Assembly: GCF_019431355.1 (NCBI RefSeq)
Contig: NZ_CP080269.1
Coordinates: 3,319,001 to 3,383,000 of the forward strand
DNA length: 64,000 nt
Direction: 5' to 3'
Origin: Paenibacillus sp. R14(2021)
GTDB lineage: Bacteria > Bacillota > Bacilli > Paenibacillales > Paenibacillaceae
Under the pieces are notes generated by a model. It searched no databases. It had not been told where the DNA came from and saw only the letters and a program-made list of their open reading frames with translations. Positions 1-8,640 of the stretch are shown one piece after another (the stretch's first letter is position 1; each line of letters starts with the position of its first letter). A program made the translations under genes and the position numbers.

Positions 1-247
1 TGACTTTATCCAGGCGGATCGTACGATTCGATATGCGCGCCAGTTGCGCCGATTCCGCCCCTTCGATGGAGAATAGAATCGCGGTAGGCGTCACATAGCT
101 GTTCGCGCCGCTGTATCCATAGGCTTGCGAGATGCGCATCATCGTATCCTCTACCCTGTAGGTTTCGGCGCCGTTACTCAGCATCAGCTTGCCGGCTAAC
201 AAACAAATTTCCGCGATTTCCTTCGTGTCGTTCACGTTAACGTCCAT
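1..247 (-). CDS. Threonine/serine exporter family protein (ThrE/YjjP type), N-terminal part only
   Basis: The first 82 codons of a gene that runs off the left edge. The protein starts MDVNVNDTKEIAEICLLAG and continues through GAETYRVEDTM and SYVTPTAILFSIEG. This pattern is typical of the cytoplasmic N-terminal domain of the ThrE/YjjP (DUF1212) exporters, which export threonine and serine across the cytoplasmic membrane. A GAGGAGAT Shine-Dalgarno sequence lies just before the ATG at 247. The membrane-spanning half lies outside the window, so I cannot tell whether the gene is a fused or split (YjjP/YjjB) form. Confidence 0.8.
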   Translation of the reverse strand, partial: MDVNVNDTKEIAEICLLAGKLMLSNGAETYRVEDTMMRISQAYGYSGANSYVTPTAILFSIEGAESAQLARISNRTIRLDKV

Positions 248-440
248 CTATCTCCTCTGTCCTCCTCCGGGCGCAATCGAAGTCCGCAGTCTTATTAGTT
301 TGCCCAATGATCACTAGAGAGTTTCCTTTCAAGCTCCTGTTTCGAATGGAAGCTTCTAATTAAACCATAATAACCAGCCCGCGTGCAAAAAGAATCTGTC
401 CCTCCTCCGCGCAAGCCTCTTACAGCAGAAGTACTCATGC

Positions 441-472
441 AAAAGAACCGTCCGGGCAGCCCGCCAGACGGT
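441..472 (-). terminator. Rho-independent terminator of the tagged-protein gene
   Basis: Read on the minus strand, ACCGTC and GACGGT pair around an inner GGGC/GCCC stem, followed by TTCTTTT. It lies 26 bases past the stop codon at 499. Confidence 0.7.
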
Positions 473-498
473 CTTCCTGGCGGGCCTTGCACCCGCTG

Positions 499-2328
499 CT
501 AGTCGTATGTCAATTGCTGCCCCCGGTCGTTGGTGCCGACGCGTCCATGCAGCTCAATCGCTTCCTCCACCTTCTTCATCATATGGCGGCGCATGATGCC
601 ATAGCGCGCATTCAGCTCGCCGTAGGCGGTGGGATTCGTATTCGCAAGGTCGTCATTCGTAACATTGGCCGAATAGATCGGATCCGCTTGGCCGCTTGTC
701 TGCCAATAACGGTGGTATCGCTCCGCGCCCACGACGCGTGTTGAATGCAGGCGGAGCATCTCGTTGCCGACGCCGAACAGCTCGTCGCATAGATCTGCGG
801 CCGTTTGGTTATACACCGTAAACGAGGCCCTCATCGGGACGGAATCGTTAAAGGTCGTAAAGTGATTGCTATCGCTGCCGACGATGATATTCCCGGCTAT
901 GCCGAGGAAGGTCAGCCAATTATATCGGCTTACGGCACACTGCTGCTCATAGATGTCCTGCATATACTCGAGCGCCTCTTCGTTCGTGTACGAGGGCCGC
1001 TCGTTCAATTTGATGAATATTTCCCGAATTGAACCGGCCAGCAGCTTGTCTTTAACGCCGCCGGTACGGGAATAATTACGGAAGCGGTCGGCCAGGCCGT
1101 CCAGCTTGCGGGCCAGCCGCATCGCTTTAAGCGCCTTATCCTTCGCGCCTGCCCAATTCTGGTTCCGGGCATCCTCCATCGCGTCTTTCCTGGCATCGAG
1201 CATGTCCGTCAGCTCGCCGCCGTCTTTGATTTTGAGCCGCTCGAGCTCCCCTTTCACTTGCAGGCAGAACGGAAGCTCCTTCAGCTGCTCCTCGTATTTG
1301 CGTTTATTCGCAGCGGCCGAATCAACCATGTTCCGCAGCTTCTCCAGCTGCGCCGAGCCCTTCGAAGCGCTCTCGCCTGCCTCGATCCACTGCTTGTCGC
1401 CTGCTTTCGCGGACGAATCCAGCTGCAGCTCATGGATCGACTCCGGCACTTCAATGCGGAGCTCCTTCGCCATTTCGAACAAACCGCCCTGCTCCGATGC
1501 GGTGCCGTGCGCGCTTTGGAGCTTCTCGAAGCTCGATTTCCCTTTCTTCTTGTCGCTTGCTTCCTGCTGCAGCCTGGTCACGAACGTATCCATCTCGCCA
1601 TGCTTTACCTGAATACTGGTATAACCCTCCTGCACAAGATCCGCGCTGCCTTGGATGGCCCGTTTAACGGTATTATCCGCATTAGCCCTTAACTCGGCTA
1701 TCACCCGCAGGCGATCCCTGGCCGACCCAGACCCGCCCTTCCTGATGACAGGCGGCTTCGCATGCGTCTGATATGCTTGGATCAGCTTCGTCATTTCGCT
1801 TACTGCCGTCGCCTTCGCCGTGCTGATCTCGCCGAGCTTGACCGTCATCGCTTCGAGTCCGGCTTCCGCCTTATCCTTGACCATCTCGTTGCTCCGCAGG
1901 CTCTTGATCCTCCCAAGCAGCAGCTTGGCCGCCTGCTCCCAGGCAATCAGACTGTCCTCCTGCTCGGCCGCCAGAAACAGGAGCTTGGTCGACTCCTTCG
2001 CCTTGTTCTCGTCGTACTCGCTGTATATATCGTGGTCGATCACTCTAAGCTGCATCGGCGGGCTCGCCTTGCCGCCCGTGCCCGTCCTCGCTGCGCCGCG
2101 ATTCTCTCCGTGCGGCGGCTGCGTGCGGTTCTGCATCAGCTGCGCGACGGCTCTGTTGCCGATCAGCTTCTGCAGGCCGATCGCCTGCGCAGCCGACATG
2201 CCGTTCGAGCCGGCCGCAGACCCAAGCCGGCTCGCCGCTCCCTGCGCCTTCTCCTGACGGTCCTGCTCAGGCGGTGCTGTCTTGCCGGAACGAGGCGCAT
2301 GCGCCTTCTTATCCATATGCGCTTCCAT
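499..2328 (-). CDS. Large helical protein with an eCIS-cargo-like N-terminal tag
   Basis: A protein of 609 residues. The start at 2328 is chosen because AAGGGGG lies eight bases upstream; the open frame extends further but has no comparable site. Residues 1-45 are polar and probably disordered. Residues 46-66 contain LQKLIGNRAVAQLMQ, closely resembling the (L/I)Q-x-x-IGNRAV-x-x-(L/M)L segment that precedes or accompanies DUF4157-type cargo of extracellular contractile injection systems (eCIS). Residues about 95-450 are charged and predicted mostly helical (repeated AKAEAG, KLGE, LERLK stretches). The C-terminal 150 residues are richer in aromatic residues and I do not recognise them. There is no signal peptide or membrane segment. 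No sheath, tube or baseplate gene is present in the window, so the gene stands alone. The cargo role is inferred only from the tag; the function of the body is unknown. Confidence 0.55.
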   Translation of the reverse strand: MEAHMDKKAHAPRSGKTAPPEQDRQEKAQGAASRLGSAAGSNGMSAAQAIGLQKLIGNRAVAQLMQNRTQPPHGENRGAARTGTGGKASPPMQLRVIDHDIYSEYDENKAKESTKLLFLAAEQEDSLIAWEQAAKLLLGRIKSLRSNEMVKDKAEAGLEAMTVKLGEISTAKATAVSEMTKLIQAYQTHAKPPVIRKGGSGSARDRLRVIAELRANADNTVKRAIQGSADLVQEGYTSIQVKHGEMDTFVTRLQQEASDKKKGKSSFEKLQSAHGTASEQGGLFEMAKELRIEVPESIHELQLDSSAKAGDKQWIEAGESASKGSAQLEKLRNMVDSAAANKRKYEEQLKELPFCLQVKGELERLKIKDGGELTDMLDARKDAMEDARNQNWAGAKDKALKAMRLARKLDGLADRFRNYSRTGGVKDKLLAGSIREIFIKLNERPSYTNEEALEYMQDIYEQQCAVSRYNWLTFLGIAGNIIVGSDSNHFTTFNDSVPMRASFTVYNQTAADLCDELFGVGNEMLRLHSTRVVGAERYHRYWQTSGQADPIYSANVTNDDLANTNPTAYGELNARYGIMRRHMMKKVEEAIELHGRVGTNDRGQQLTYD

Positions 2329-2436
2329 GCTCCGCGCCCCCTTCGTTACCGTGTGCGTATTCCAGTAATTAACATCCTTAATTGTTATGCTAACACACCG
2401 CGGAACGCATTCGAATAGGACCATGGAATCAGAACA

Positions 2437-2487
2437 AAGAAAAGGCAAACCATCCTCCCACAAAGACGGGACAACGATGGTTTGCCT
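2437..2487 (-). terminator. Rho-independent terminator behind the PhyH remnant
   Basis: A perfect 12-bp stem (AGGCAAACCATC with GATGGTTTGCCT) with TTTTCTTTG following on the minus strand. It probably ended the now broken dioxygenase gene. Confidence 0.75.
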
Positions 2488-2973
2488 GTCGTTTGTCCAG
2501 TGGTTTGCCCTAGCGCGAATACCCGAATTCGCGCCGGATCTTCGGATTGGGTACCAGCCAAACTGCCGATCTCACCCGAAAGCCAGTTCCACACTTCTAC
2601 TCCGATCACACCGGATTCCACGGCATCGGCATCCAATTGCACCGCCGACCACGAATGTTCTTGGTTATCCCATGACGGCGAAGCCGGGGCCGTTGTACGC
2701 ATGAACTCGAATTTTAACTTAAAGCGGCGTACCGAGCACATTCATGATCATCGCCCACCATGGATGATGATTGCGCATTTTGGCGTAGCCCCAATAGCTG
2801 TCTTTATGCCAGTCGCCCGGCTTAGGAATCGAGTTGTAATGCCTATGGCGATGGGTGCGAAGCAAATAATCGGGGCCGAGAACGCTTGTTAATGACCCGT
2901 GATAACTGGATGCTCGAATACGCGCTGCGTGTCCCGGATTCGCGGCAAAATGTTATTACCCGGATTGCCGGTT
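2488..2973 (-). pseudogene. Phytanoyl-CoA dioxygenase (PhyH) family remnant
   Basis: No single frame is open, but successive minus-strand frames give a recognisable PhyH-like protein. From about 2970 to 2890 one frame reads NILPRIRDTQRVFEHPVITG. After a frameshift near 2890 another reads LTSVLGPDYLLRTHRHYN and then DWHKDSYWGYAKMRNHHPWW, ending in a stop at 2724. A third frame downstream (about 2700-2520) contains VEVWNWLSG and EDPARIRVFALG, which fit the C-terminal end of this family. HKD matches the H-x-D iron-binding motif of Fe(II)/2-oxoglutarate dioxygenases. The N-terminal part is absent, and a segment carrying the distal histidine seems deleted. A terminator still follows. Family assignment is from motif memory. 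Confidence 0.6.
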
Positions 2974-3043
2974 ATGCCCAATCACCCAAATAATACCTAT
3001 AAATTATGTCCGTTTGTGTTCATACTGACGGTAAATATCACAT

Positions 3044-4168
3044 TTACTTATTTGTTGTAGGGGTGAGGGCATCATTCCATTTTCTCTTGATCCTATAAAT
3101 CAGCCATAAGAAGAGCGGAAGCACCAACCCATTGGTCAAATCCCAATACATCCATGGCGTAACAATCGTTTTTAGGTAATAGGTTACATCCGGAGCGATG
3201 ATCATCGCCAAGCCAAAAACGAGGAAGCCCCCCGGAAGGTAAAGCGGACGTATTTGCCTGAGTCGAAAGAGCTGCGCCGTGCCTGCCGTAAAGGCGTAAA
3301 AAAAGAGGACCGCTTTAAAAAACGTCGAGATTAAATAAGCGATTGCCATAAGCGCTTCAATTCTTTGAAAAAAATTGCCGATATTTATTTTTTGAGCCAG
3401 TACGTACATCGAATAGGTACTGTAGCCCGTCAAGTTGGGACCCAAGACGGCGAGCGATACGGTTGTGGTCACCGAAAAGACCAGCCCGGCTGCAATGGAT
3501 CCGAAGAGAACTTCCCTCGCCAAATGAGGCTGTCTTTTAACGTAAGGAAGGATCATAAGAACCGCGGACAGTTCGCCGAACGGAAACGAGGTTCCTGTCA
3601 CCATCCCGCGCGCGATGGGCGCAAGTCCGTGTTCCCCAACCGGCTTCAAATAATGGAATTGCATTTGCGGAAGCAGGCATACGACGAGGATGGCAGCTGC
3701 CAGGAGGAATACCGGTAGAATAATTTCGCCGCTTCTTCCGATCGCCTCAAGGCCCGCTTTCATGCCCCACAAGATCAGCATAATTAGCAATAAATGGACA
3801 ATTTGGATAGGAGTGGACATGAAAATTTCCGTTGTCATAAACCCTCCCATCTCCCTCACCAGATAGGAACAAACCATAACAAAGTAAAAGAGATACCAGA
3901 TGGAAAGGACGAACCCCGGCACAGCGCCAAGAACGTGGATGCAGGTTTCGATCAGCGATAAGTCCGAAGCGATCCGATCTGCAAGCAGCAGGACAGCGGT
4001 CACGATTACACCCCCGATAATACCTAGCAAAGCCGATATCCAAGCATCCTGATGCGCCAAGGAGGCTACGACGGAGGGATAGAGCTGGAACATGTCTCCG
4101 ACCGCACACAAAAATACGAGCACAACGAGCTGCCTGACCCCGATCCTTCCTTTTTCCAGTCTCATCAT
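3044..4168 (-). CDS. gerAB: Spore germinant receptor subunit B, GerAB family permease
   Basis: A protein of 374 residues, the usual length for GerAB. It opens with RIGVRQLVVLVFLCAVGDMF and has about ten hydrophobic segments, as expected for this member of the amino acid/polyamine/cation transporter superfamily. It would sit in the inner spore membrane and form the germinant-binding part of the receptor with the A and C subunits. GGAGG lies just upstream of the ATG at 4168; a second ATG follows directly. It is the last gene of the operon gerAA-gerAC-small ORF-gerAB, ten bases behind the small ORF. I see no clear terminator after it. Confidence 0.92.
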   Translation of the reverse strand: MMRLEKGRIGVRQLVVLVFLCAVGDMFQLYPSVVASLAHQDAWISALLGIIGGVIVTAVLLLADRIASDLSLIETCIHVLGAVPGFVLSIWYLFYFVMVCSYLVREMGGFMTTEIFMSTPIQIVHLLLIMLILWGMKAGLEAIGRSGEIILPVFLLAAAILVVCLLPQMQFHYLKPVGEHGLAPIARGMVTGTSFPFGELSAVLMILPYVKRQPHLAREVLFGSIAAGLVFSVTTTVSLAVLGPNLTGYSTYSMYVLAQKINIGNFFQRIEALMAIAYLISTFFKAVLFFYAFTAGTAQLFRLRQIRPLYLPGGFLVFGLAMIIAPDVTYYLKTIVTPWMYWDLTNGLVLPLFLWLIYRIKRKWNDALTPTTNK

Positions 4169-4178
4169 GATTCCTCCA

Positions 4179-4412
4179 TCATTCCAACAAACGATTTAAC
4201 AGCTGATTCAAAGGTCCGTAAATGATCTCGATTAGCTTTAAAGGGCTGGGTGTCCTCTGTCCAGTCACAGCCACCTCGCTGAAGAGAGCGCCAGCGAGCA
4301 GCATCATTAGAAATACGGCAGCTTCCTTCCGCTGGTGCTGCCGGAGCAGCCGCGGCAGCTCTCTATAAGCCACGGCTGCGGCAACGCACAGGACAAAGAC
4401 GGTGCCCAGCAT
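4179..4412 (-). CDS. Small membrane protein encoded inside the ger operon
   Basis: A protein of 77 residues with two hydrophobic stretches (LGTVFVLCVAAAVAY and AAVFLMMLLAGALF) separated by a basic loop rich in arginine and glutamine. The tail is amphipathic. It lies between gerAC (4 bases) and gerAB (10 bases) in the same direction, so it is surely cotranscribed. Small membrane proteins (GerD-independent D or E subunits) accompany some germinant receptors. Whether this one is such a regulatory subunit is inference from position and topology; I do not recognise a named family. Confidence 0.7.
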   Translation of the reverse strand: MLGTVFVLCVAAAVAYRELPRLLRQHQRKEAAVFLMMLLAGALFSEVAVTGQRTPSPLKLIEIIYGPLNQLLNRLLE

Positions 4413-4416
4413 TCCC

Positions 4417-5625
4417 TCACCCCTTCATTTCTTTCTGGAACGTATCGAGCAACGTGCCTAGTTTGGTGATTCTCGTATGCACCGAATAATCAATTTTCAT
4501 TTTCATGAAGATTTGATCCCAATTTTTTTCCATGCGCTTCCACGCTTTGGGATCCGTTTCATGAATAAGCTGCCCGAAGCCAAAAATATCGAACTTATAT
4601 TTGCGGCGGGCCGAATCAACCGTTAGCTTCATCAGATCGGTTACCCGTTTATCGCCTTCTTGCTCGAGCAATCGAATATTCTGCTGACTGCCGATCTCTA
4701 TTTCGGTGCCTTGAACTTCCGTCAATGTGGCTACGCTGTTCAGCTTGACCCGAATGACGGGGTTGCCATTGACGACCGATGCTTTGACTTCCGTCTTGCT
4801 TCGGAGCACATGAACGCCGACTCGGCCTCCGGGAACATCAGAATGCCCTACCGTTTGCTTGGTCTGGTTTTTGATGAAGTTATAGCCTTTGCTCTCATCC
4901 TCGTTCAGCCATCCGATCAACCGATCCTTCTTGAAAACCCCCAGCCCGGTAAATTGAAGCTGGGCAGCGGGCTTCGTTGTTTCATTATTGTGTACGGAAT
5001 TGACTTTACCTTCCCGAAAATCGCCAACCAGTTGGATTCCCGTCAAGACCGGACTGCCGGAAGTCAGCAAATTGTTCATCAATTCATCCACGGTCACCTT
5101 GGCGGTTGGCGCCCAAGTTTCGGACGATGCATCCAATGACGCAAACATCTTGTTGGCCGGGATCGATTCGAGAGGCGTCGTGATTTGCAAAATGTCCGAG
5201 GCCGTTCTCCCTTCGGCCACCGCGACATAATAGTCCGATCGGGTAGAGGGTTCGCGAACCATCGCTTCCACGACTTCGGCGATCCCTTTGCGGGCAAGCG
5301 ATTCGCCGAAGATGAACATTTTGATATGACCCAAATACACCCTGCGCGGGCTGATTTCCGTCATTTTCTGAATGGCCTCCATAAAGGTCGGGGCAACAGA
5401 CTCGTACAACGTAACGCTGGGTCCGCCTTTCTTGGAGGACTGGCTGCTTGCGACCTCCGAAGGAATAACGACCTGGGCCGTTACCTTGAGTTGGTTTTTC
5501 GGAGCGCGGTCTACGCCGATCGCGACAGCGATGCCCAGCTCGTTCAATTCCTTACGGTCCCAGCACCCTGCCAACATGAAAGCCATCATAACGGGGAGCA
5601 TGACCATCATTAATTTGGGGATCAT
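4417..5625 (-). CDS. gerAC: Spore germination lipoprotein, Ger(x)C family
   Basis: A protein of 402 residues. A signal peptide ends in the lipobox LAGC with the lipidated cysteine at residue 21, followed by the family hallmark WDRKELNELGIAVAIGVDR. The body carries the expected PRRVYLGHIKMFIFGE and the C-terminal VTDLMKLTVDSARRKYKFDIFGFG segments. It anchors to the outer face of the inner spore membrane and completes the receptor with GerAA and GerAB. Its ATG overlaps the stop of gerAA by four bases (ATGA), pointing to translational coupling. Confidence 0.93.
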   Translation of the reverse strand: MIPKLMMVMLPVMMAFMLAGCWDRKELNELGIAVAIGVDRAPKNQLKVTAQVVIPSEVASSQSSKKGGPSVTLYESVAPTFMEAIQKMTEISPRRVYLGHIKMFIFGESLARKGIAEVVEAMVREPSTRSDYYVAVAEGRTASDILQITTPLESIPANKMFASLDASSETWAPTAKVTVDELMNNLLTSGSPVLTGIQLVGDFREGKVNSVHNNETTKPAAQLQFTGLGVFKKDRLIGWLNEDESKGYNFIKNQTKQTVGHSDVPGGRVGVHVLRSKTEVKASVVNGNPVIRVKLNSVATLTEVQGTEIEIGSQQNIRLLEQEGDKRVTDLMKLTVDSARRKYKFDIFGFGQLIHETDPKAWKRMEKNWDQIFMKMKIDYSVHTRITKLGTLLDTFQKEMKG

Positions 5626-7169
5626 GATTTTCTCCTTCTCGAGACGCTCACCTTCTGCCGCGTGCCGTTCCGGTTATTCAACCTGTCCGTCGTGGAATTA
5701 TAAACGGGCCGCGTCTTCATCCGATTCCAAGGCAAACGAAATATGCTGTCTTTCACATCAGCTGCAACGAAAGGCCCGAAAGGGCTCATATACGGCACGC
5801 CAAACGACCTCAGCGTCGTCAAATGGAGAAGAACAGCCATTAATCCAAGCCAAATACCGAGCAGTCCGAACGAGGCAGCAAGAAACATGATGCAGAACCG
5901 CAGCATTCGCACTGCTCTGGACAGACCGTTTTCGGGTATGACATAGCTTGAAATCGCCGTAATCGATACCACGATGACCATTGCCGCGGATACGACGCCC
6001 GCTGCGACGGCAGCCTGCCCGATGACAAGCGTACCGACGATCGAAACCGCCTGTCCGATCGTTCTGGGAATGCGAACGCCGGCTTCACGCAAGATCTCAT
6101 AGGTCAATTCCATGAGCAGCGCCTCGATGAATGCCGGGAACGGAACCCCTTCCCGCTGCGCTGCAATGCTGATAATCAAGTTTGTCGGCAGCATTTCAAG
6201 GTGAAAAGTCGAGATGGCGATATACATCGCCGGAGCGAGCAGGGCGATAAAGAAGGCCAAATAGCGTAGAAGGCGAATCAACGTGCTGATGTCTGCACGC
6301 TGGTAATAATCATCCGGCGATTGGAAGAATTGCACGAACAAAGCCGGGATTAAAAGGACAAACGGAGTCCCGTCCACCACGATGGCTATTCTTCCTTCCA
6401 GCAGTCCCGCCGCGATCGTATCCGGACGTTCCGAATTGTAAATGGTAGGAAAAGGCGTTCTTACCTTGTCCTGAATTTCCTCCTCGATATAGCCGCTTTC
6501 AAGAATGCCATCAATATCGATGCGATCGAGTCTCGACCTCAGCTCTTCGAGTACCCCTTCGTCAGCAATTCCTTTGATATACATTACAGCTACGCTTGTA
6601 TGGGTGACTTTGCCGATTTGTTTGGATTCAATCCATAGACTCGGGTCGCGAATGCGTCTGCGGATGAGCGCCGTATTGGTCCGGATGTTCTCGGCAAACC
6701 CTTCCATCGGTCCGCGCACGACCGCATGGGATTGCGGCTCGCCCACGCTTCGCTCCTTTAATCCGGCAACGTCAATCCATAGACCCTCCCCCTCATCTTC
6801 CAGAATCAGAACAGCGTGACCGGTGAGCAGCCGGTCGTATAATTCCTTATATGTGCAAAACGTGCCGCTATGGGCCGCAATTAAAATATACTGCTGCAAA
6901 TATTCCAGTCGGTCATCGTCAGTTAGCGGATCCAATTCCCCGAACTCCTGTTTGAGCAGAAGCGACTTAAGGATCGAGTTATGAAGCAGTTGAGTGTCCA
7001 CCAGTCCATCAATATAAATCGCAACGGCATGCCAGGCCTGCAAGCAGCGGAACTTTTTTACAATTAAATCATCGCTGTCGCCAAGCTCCCTCTGGATTTT
7101 GGCAAGTTTGTCGGCAATGGATCGATCCAGACAGTTGACCGTTTGTTCCCGTTCGTCCTTACCAGGCAT
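5622..7169 (-). CDS. gerAA: Spore germinant receptor subunit A
   Basis: A protein of 515 residues. A soluble N-terminal half (residues 1 to about 290) includes AVVRGPMEGFAENIRTNTAL and GRIAVVVDGTPFVLLIPALF. The second half has about five membrane segments with the conserved FHLEMLPTNLIISIAAQREG and VPFPAFIEALLMELTYEILR motifs. These are GerA-family A-subunit hallmarks. It is the first gene of the operon. GGAGG stands seven bases ahead of the ATG at 7169. A forespore-type promoter lies at 7201-7230. The last residues are basic (RQKVSVSRRRKS), as in many A subunits. Confidence 0.94.
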   Translation of the reverse strand: MPGKDEREQTVNCLDRSIADKLAKIQRELGDSDDLIVKKFRCLQAWHAVAIYIDGLVDTQLLHNSILKSLLLKQEFGELDPLTDDDRLEYLQQYILIAAHSGTFCTYKELYDRLLTGHAVLILEDEGEGLWIDVAGLKERSVGEPQSHAVVRGPMEGFAENIRTNTALIRRRIRDPSLWIESKQIGKVTHTSVAVMYIKGIADEGVLEELRSRLDRIDIDGILESGYIEEEIQDKVRTPFPTIYNSERPDTIAAGLLEGRIAIVVDGTPFVLLIPALFVQFFQSPDDYYQRADISTLIRLLRYLAFFIALLAPAMYIAISTFHLEMLPTNLIISIAAQREGVPFPAFIEALLMELTYEILREAGVRIPRTIGQAVSIVGTLVIGQAAVAAGVVSAAMVIVVSITAISSYVIPENGLSRAVRMLRFCIMFLAASFGLLGIWLGLMAVLLHLTTLRSFGVPYMSPFGPFVAADVKDSIFRLPWNRMKTRPVYNSTTDRLNNRNGTRQKVSVSRRRKS

Positions 7170-7200
7170 GGCATGTCCTCCTTACTGACTTATGTTGGTA

Positions 7201-7230
7201 TAGTATGAATCACCGAATAGGAATATATAC
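7201..7230 (-). promoter_or_regulatory. Probable SigG/SigF (forespore) promoter of the first ger operon
   Basis: On the minus strand GTATA is followed after 18 bases by CATACTA. Forespore promoters are described as about gHATR, 17-18 bases, CATnnTA, so both elements match. Transcription would start about 25 bases upstream of the gerAA ATG. Confidence 0.6.
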
Positions 7231-7323
7231 CAGTTACGCGGCAAACTCATGTTCGATCCGTCCGTTAATGTGCTGCATACGCAAATGTAAACAATATAAT
7301 ATTAGGCACATCGGGTTAGGCAC

Positions 7324-7353
7324 GACAAAAAACCTCGAACCATGTCGAGGTTT
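7324..7353 (-). terminator. Rho-independent terminator behind the TetR remnant
   Basis: A 9-bp stem (AAACCTCGA with TCGAGGTTT) with TTTTTTGTCG following on the minus strand. No intact gene lies directly upstream, only the TetR remnant. Confidence 0.75.
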
Positions 7354-7383
7354 GGAGAGGCAGGAGCCACCCTGGAACAATTA

Positions 7384-7595
7384 GGTTGATTTATATTTTT
7401 GACTAGAAAGTCCGCTAGTTCCCGACTTTCGAAGCGCGTTGTAATCTCTCCCGCTTCTTGTCCCTACCGAATCACTTTTTCCAGAATAAGCTCAACATCG
7501 TTAAACATATGTTCAACCTCATCCGCTACTTTGCTGTCGGTTAAGCCAAACTCCATTGACGAGTTCACCATCAGACAGCCTTTGTGGCCTTCATT
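7384..7595 (-). pseudogene. C-terminal remnant of a TetR/AcrR-family regulator
   Basis: The minus-strand frame reads NEGHKGCLMVNSSMEFGL, then DEVEHMFNDVELILEKVIR, an amber stop (TAG at 7466-7464), and in the same frame GQEAGEITTRFESRELADFL. G-C-L-(M/L)-V-N and GQ-x-x-GEI are typical of the C-terminal ligand domain of YxaF/LmrA-like TetR regulators. The N-terminal DNA-binding half is missing. The rest of the 530-base gap between gerAA and the phosphoesterase holds only the ger promoter and the terminator. Confidence 0.65.
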
Positions 7596-7704
7596 GCGGC
7601 AGAGGCAACGAGGCCCGAGCCGAACATGCCGTTGATTCAAGCCTCGCTTTTCTATTTAGAACGGGAAAATGAACTGAAAAGCCTTGTCGTCCAGGAGAGG
7701 AATG

Positions 7705-8598
7705 TCATTTTTCCTTTTCCAGCTGCACCCATGTCTCGAATGTTCGTTCACCTTCGTTCAGAACGATCACCCTCGCTCCGCGTTCCAGCTTGCCGTACGT
7801 GTTATGCCCTGTCACGCGGCCGTAGCACAGCTGGATGCCGTAGAGCTCGCCGACGTAATCATTATCGTGGTCATGACCGGCGAAGGTTCCCATGACATCC
7901 CCCATTTCCAGCATCGCCGTGAACAGTCCGCTGTTGAGCTTAGGGCAGCACACTTCCTCGCCTTTGTGGCCTGTTATCGTCCCATGCTTGGAAACTTGCT
8001 CGTATTCCGGAATGGGAATATGGAAAAAGGCGAGCGCTGGCAGCGGTCCGCCGTTCTTCCTGCTGGATTTGCTGGATTCCGCCATGTACCACTGGATCTG
8101 ATCCGGATGAATCCAGCCGTAGCCTTCAACCGGATCCGGTCCGTAGTCGCCCGAATCGAAGAAATACAGCACGGCTGCGTCCGCATCGCCCGTCGAGCTT
8201 GCGATGGCCAACCGATAATTGCCTACGCCGTGTATGTCCTCTGGGCCGTCCTCCGCCAGGCTCGATTCAAATTCGGCTAAAATGCCGTTCAATTCCCGGC
8301 GCGTGATGCCTTTCTCCGAATCATGGTTCCCGTAAATAACGGCGAACGGAATCCCGGATCGCACGACGCCGGCAATGGCGCGGCGAAAGGTTCCTTCTTG
8401 ATCCTCCACGTCATAGCTGGAGATCACATCGCCTGTAAGGACAATGAGGTCCGGCTTCCGCTCCGCGATGATTTGCTCTATGAGCGCCAGCGTTCGAGCA
8501 TCCTTTTCGATTTCAAACCCGTCTTTAACATGCATATCCGTGAATTGCAGGATATGGAACGTGCCGTCTGGCCGATATTTCAATTCAGGACGCGCCAT
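7705..8598 (-). CDS. Calcineurin-like metallophosphoesterase
   Basis: A protein of 297 residues; the start at 8598 follows AGGAGGG with good spacing. It has the full two-metal phosphoesterase set: FTDMH (D-x-H, residues 21-23), LTGDVIS, YGNHDSE and AGHDHDND near the C-terminus. No signal peptide, so cytoplasmic. It is the last gene of the fucosidase operon, 42 bases behind it. Substrate is not predictable from the family. In this setting it could remove phosphate from a phosphorylated sugar or inositol fragment; that is inference. Confidence 0.85.
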   Translation of the reverse strand: MARPELKYRPDGTFHILQFTDMHVKDGFEIEKDARTLALIEQIIAERKPDLIVLTGDVISSYDVEDQEGTFRRAIAGVVRSGIPFAVIYGNHDSEKGITRRELNGILAEFESSLAEDGPEDIHGVGNYRLAIASSTGDADAAVLYFFDSGDYGPDPVEGYGWIHPDQIQWYMAESSKSSRKNGGPLPALAFFHIPIPEYEQVSKHGTITGHKGEEVCCPKLNSGLFTAMLEMGDVMGTFAGHDHDNDYVGELYGIQLCYGRVTGHNTYGKLERGARVIVLNEGERTFETWVQLEKEK

Positions 8599-8640
8599 GT
8601 GAACCCTCCTTGTCTTGTCTTGTCTCGCTCTCAAGACCAT

